From NCBI GenBank assembly GCA_046597185.1, contig JBKJLF010000735.1, positions 1 to 15,703 on the forward strand: 15,703 nt of DNA, written 5' to 3'. A program made the position numbers and the translations under genes. Under the pieces are notes generated by a model that was not told the origin of the DNA, did not search any database, and saw only the letters and a list, made by a program, of their open reading frames with translations. This stretch comes from CAMBDR01 sp046597185 (lineage in GTDB: Bacteria > Pseudomonadota > Gammaproteobacteria > Burkholderiales > Burkholderiaceae_D). This document shows, piece after piece, positions 13,746-15,703 of the stretch. Position 1 is the first letter of the stretch, and every line of letters starts with the position of its first letter.

Positions 13746-14512
13746 TAGTACCTATTGCCAAAAGTAAAGCATCCGATGTCTTGGATACCCTTGAACAATT
13801 CATTGCCAATGGCAGTGAACCTGATGCTTTTACGCTGGCAAGAATCAAGCGTGATGCAAACAGTTCAATAAATTCAGACCCAGCGAACGCATATACGGCG
13901 CTAGGATTCGCTGCTGCATTTGAATGGGATGAGGCACAGGTTCATCAATGTTTTCAGCGCGCATTAAAAGTGAAGGCAAGTGCGATAATACACGCCAATT
14001 ACGGTATGGCGCTTCAAGCCCTTGACTGCAATATATTGGCTGTCGAACAAATCTGTTTGGCTAGCACGTTGGAACCGACCAATCTGTCGTTTTTAAAAGC
14101 CGCAATTGATACGACTATATCTACAGGGCAGTTTAAGCAAGCACGAACATTATTGGCGACATTGGCTTTGCGTGACCGTGAGCCACATTCTGAATGCGTA
14201 ATGATCAACGATATTTGTCAGGTTTTGGAAGCGCGTGATATTGGTCAAGACCATACTGAAAAATGTAATGCCATAGCCTACGCATTTTTGCGTGAAAGGA
14301 AAATCCGTACCGCATCGTTTGAATTTTCGGCTGATTTGGACGACCGAATCGTGTTCTTTAAAATCTTGATTGACCTGCCTTTCGATCAAGTTTATGAGTT
14401 GGACGACCAATTGGGCCGTCGCTTGGCTGACGAAATGCCTGACTTTTCGCCAAGTGCTTACTGGTTAGGATTGGAATGTGCCAACAATACTGTGACCGAA
14501 TATGAGCATTGA
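13742..14512 (+). CDS. TPR-like protein, first gene of HEPN operon
   Basis: The product has 256 residues. Residues about 48-143 form TPR-like helical pairs (NAYTALGFAAAFEWDEAQVH, ANYGMALQALDCNILAVEQI, STGQFKQARTLLATLAL). A separate C-terminal domain (about 186-247) has DLDDRIVFFKILIDLP, LADEMPDF and AYWLGLE, apparently a conserved small alpha/beta unit. It has no signal peptide. The start ATG has no clear ribosome binding site, and the frame is open back to a TAG at 13676, reading acidic residues (ADEFEANADFEPT) without another start codon, so the true start could involve a non-standard codon or leader coupling. Its TGA overlaps the start of the HEPN gene by 11 bases. By analogy it may be the partner, sensor or antitoxin of the HEPN protein; that is inference. 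Confidence 0.75.
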   Translation: MIVPIAKSKASDVLDTLEQFIANGSEPDAFTLARIKRDANSSINSDPANAYTALGFAAAFEWDEAQVHQCFQRALKVKASAIIHANYGMALQALDCNILAVEQICLASTLEPTNLSFLKAAIDTTISTGQFKQARTLLATLALRDREPHSECVMINDICQVLEARDIGQDHTEKCNAIAYAFLRERKIRTASFEFSADLDDRIVFFKILIDLPFDQVYELDDQLGRRLADEMPDFSPSAYWLGLECANNTVTEYEH

Positions 14513-14924
14513 ACCAAAGGACATCTTGGCGACAGCAAAGCGCTTGCATGACGGTGGTAGCAGTTCGGAAGCGGATTTGCGCAGTGCAGCTTCGCGTGCC
14601 TATTATGCGGCACTGCATGCATCACATTTGGCTTTGCCAACGGATTTGACGCCCAAAGAAAGCGATTTGCGTGCCAAAGGTTCGCATCAGGCCGTGATTG
14701 ATGCGGTGGATCTTTGGGCAAAAGCTGCGCGTACTGGCCGCATGGAAGTGCAGGTGCTGGTACGTAAATTGTGCAGACTGCGAGTTATTCGAAAGAAGGC
14801 CGATTATGATTTGACGAAAGATTTCTTAATCGCAGAATCGTTGATCGCGCTTGAAGATGCAGGCATTGTCTTGACCGAAGTCGCCCGTGCGAGCAAGAAA
14901 TTGGGAACTATGCCAAATGAGTGA
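14502..14924 (+). CDS. HEPN-fold protein, UPF0332-like
   Basis: The product has 140 residues, about the size of a single HEPN domain. The helical signature is visible: ADLRSAASRAYYAALHASH (residues 25-42), a second helix with SHQAVIDAVDLWA (61-73), and LRVIRKKADYDLTKDF (93-108), matching the SRAYYAxxH and RxxADY motifs of UPF0332-type HEPN proteins. Many HEPN proteins are RNases of toxin-antitoxin and defence systems with an Rx4-6H motif. Here Arg32 and His39 (RAYYAALH) fit the spacing numerically, but lie in the conserved helix of this family, so catalysis is not shown. It overlaps the TPR-like gene upstream by 11 bases and the short downstream gene by 8, so the three are translated together. 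No nucleotidyltransferase (MNT) partner is present. Confidence 0.75.
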   Translation: MSIEPKDILATAKRLHDGGSSSEADLRSAASRAYYAALHASHLALPTDLTPKESDLRAKGSHQAVIDAVDLWAKAARTGRMEVQVLVRKLCRLRVIRKKADYDLTKDFLIAESLIALEDAGIVLTEVARASKKLGTMPNE

Positions 14925-15072
14925 CGAATTTGGTAGCTTTTCGTTTGCTGGTTTTACCTTCGTAAAGGTTGACTTGCCTTGCTTGCATGGTAAAGTTGCC
15001 GTGCAGTTTGTGGTGGTAGGAGCGCCCCACGTAAAACACATAAGTCTCCAATCTGAATTATTGTGGCGGTAG
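14917..15072 (+). CDS. small coupled protein after the HEPN gene
   Basis: The product has 51 residues: MSDEFGSFSFAGFTFVKVDL, then a hydrophobic beta-like stretch (KVAVQFVVVGA) and a C-terminal part. The ATG overlaps the HEPN stop as ATGAGTGA, so it could be translated by coupling. The last 20 residues fall within an imperfect 53-bp repeat, so the gene may be a longer one cut short by that repeat DNA. No family is recognised. Confidence 0.4.
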   Translation: MSDEFGSFSFAGFTFVKVDLPCLHGKVAVQFVVVGAPHVKHISLQSELLWR

Positions 15073-15115
15073 GATGGCCCCACGTAAAATAGTAAAAATA
15101 TCCAAACAGAAATTA
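15010..15115. repeat. imperfect 53-bp tandem repeat
   Basis: GTGGTGGTAGGAGCGCCCCA at 15010 and GTGGCGGTAGGATGGCCCCA at 15063 start two copies 53 bases apart. The first 27 bases match at 24 positions, and both include CCCCACGTAAAA. The rest agrees more loosely (TCCAA-N-C-N-GAA in both). The first copy overlaps the end of the small coupled gene. Confidence 0.7.
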
Positions 15116-15126
15116 ATGATTAAATG

Positions 15127-15160
15127 TTGAACCCAAGGCGTTAAATCACATTGGGTTCAA
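15127..15160. terminator. hairpin between convergent genes
   Basis: TTGAACCCAA (15127-15136) and TTGGGTTCAA (15151-15160) form a perfect 10-bp stem around a 14-base loop, between the HEPN operon and the convergent Bax-inhibitor-like gene. No T-run follows; it probably serves as a bidirectional terminator. Confidence 0.6.
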
Positions 15161-15173
15161 CCAAGCCACCCAA

Positions 15174-15605
15174 TCAATCCCGCAGCGAAATCGCAATCCG
15201 CAATACATACCAGAACATCAAGGCCACCGAAGCAAACAACGCCAGCGATGCGCCCACGTAACGGTCTTCCGGGTAGTGGTGGATCACATTCGATGCATCA
15301 TACAAAATCGACGCGCCAGCCAAACCTACCATCGCCACGCTAAAAAACAAACCCAGTTGAAAGCCAAAAATCACGCCGCCAATAATCAGCACAATCGCAA
15401 TGATACCGCCCCATTTCAACAAACTACCCAAAAACGAAAAATCCTTGCGCGACATATAGGCCACCAAAACCAGGCCAATGGTGGCCGCAATGGTGATCAT
15501 CGCGGCACTGCTAATGGCACCTGGTGCTACCGTGTTGGCCAAATACAGCAAGGGCGCAAAAATAATCGCCTCGAACAGAATGTATACCCATACGTTTATA
15601 CACAA
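15174..15605 (-). pseudogene. Bax inhibitor-1/YccA-like membrane protein, N-terminus lost
   Basis: Only the C-terminal part of a BI-1-like membrane protein is present, 143 residues against about 220-240 for the family. It has roughly five hydrophobic segments, RKDFSFLGSLLKWGG at about 53-67, ILYDASNVIHHY at about 100-111, and LFASVALMFWYVLRI near the end, typical of this branch. The only available start is a TTG at 15605 with no ribosome binding site, and the frame upstream soon meets a stop. The 98 bases before it encode no membrane segment but the end of another reading frame. The gene has therefore been cut, most simply by an insertion or rearrangement. A short functional form cannot be excluded. 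Confidence 0.7.
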
Positions 15606-15703
15606 GTCCCGCCGCCCACAGTTTGATCAAGTTCACCAGGCTTCAAATGGCCCAACTTGTGCAAAATCTTTATTGTTGTCACAGCAACACGTAATTCCTG
15701 AAT
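15596..15703 (-). pseudogene. C-terminal end of an unidentified gene, possibly from a mobile element
   Basis: The minus-strand frame is open from the window edge to a TAA at 15598-15596 and reads LRVAVTTIKILHKLGHLKPG, then ELDQTVGGGTCV. The first two thirds look like real coding sequence. It ends about ten bases inside the BI-1-like remnant. A transposase end is an attractive reading given the truncated neighbour, but I recognise no transposase family and cannot see terminal inverted repeats. Confidence 0.4.

Overview
The window looks like a chromosomal segment of a Betaproteobacterium, perhaps of the Neisseriales/Chitinibacteraceae type. The grounds are the style of the fmt and Bax-inhibitor-like proteins, the moderate GC content, and secreted YD-repeat (RHS) proteins with single-subunit accessory genes. 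This assignment is inferred from protein style and was not checked by a search.

Left part (1-5680), accessory RHS island. Two YD-repeat reading frames are joined by an ATGA overlap. The second starts with its own signal peptide and ends in the RHS core (DPLG) plus a variable 151-residue tip, and it is coupled by another ATGA overlap to a small putative immunity gene. Behind this lies a graveyard: the end of a CxxC protein on the minus strand fused back-to-back to an internal piece of a tyrosine recombinase, a cluster of hairpins, an AT-rich gene for a putative XRE-like regulator under two identical-pattern operators, and then a displaced 19-codon RHS core end followed by an orphan candidate immunity gene.

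Middle part (5830-13010), housekeeping and metabolic genes. A small membrane protein gene converges on fmt, and the two stop codons overlap. On the minus strand fmt follows a SEC-C/TPR-like gene in a tight operon. Divergent from that, on the plus strand, run four closely spaced genes: an SGNH hydrolase, an arginase-family ureohydrolase, a DEDDh exonuclease and a DUF4261-like protein. A hairpin terminator separates them from a convergent gene for a small exported protein.

Right part (13607-15703). A three-gene overlapping operon encodes a TPR-like protein, a HEPN-fold protein of UPF0332 type and a 51-residue peptide. It is the best candidate here for an undescribed system (toxin-antitoxin or defence-like). 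It is followed by a 53-bp imperfect tandem repeat, a hairpin, and a Bax-inhibitor-1-like gene on the minus strand that has lost its N-terminal half next to an unidentified foreign coding end, as expected of an insertion or rearrangement boundary.
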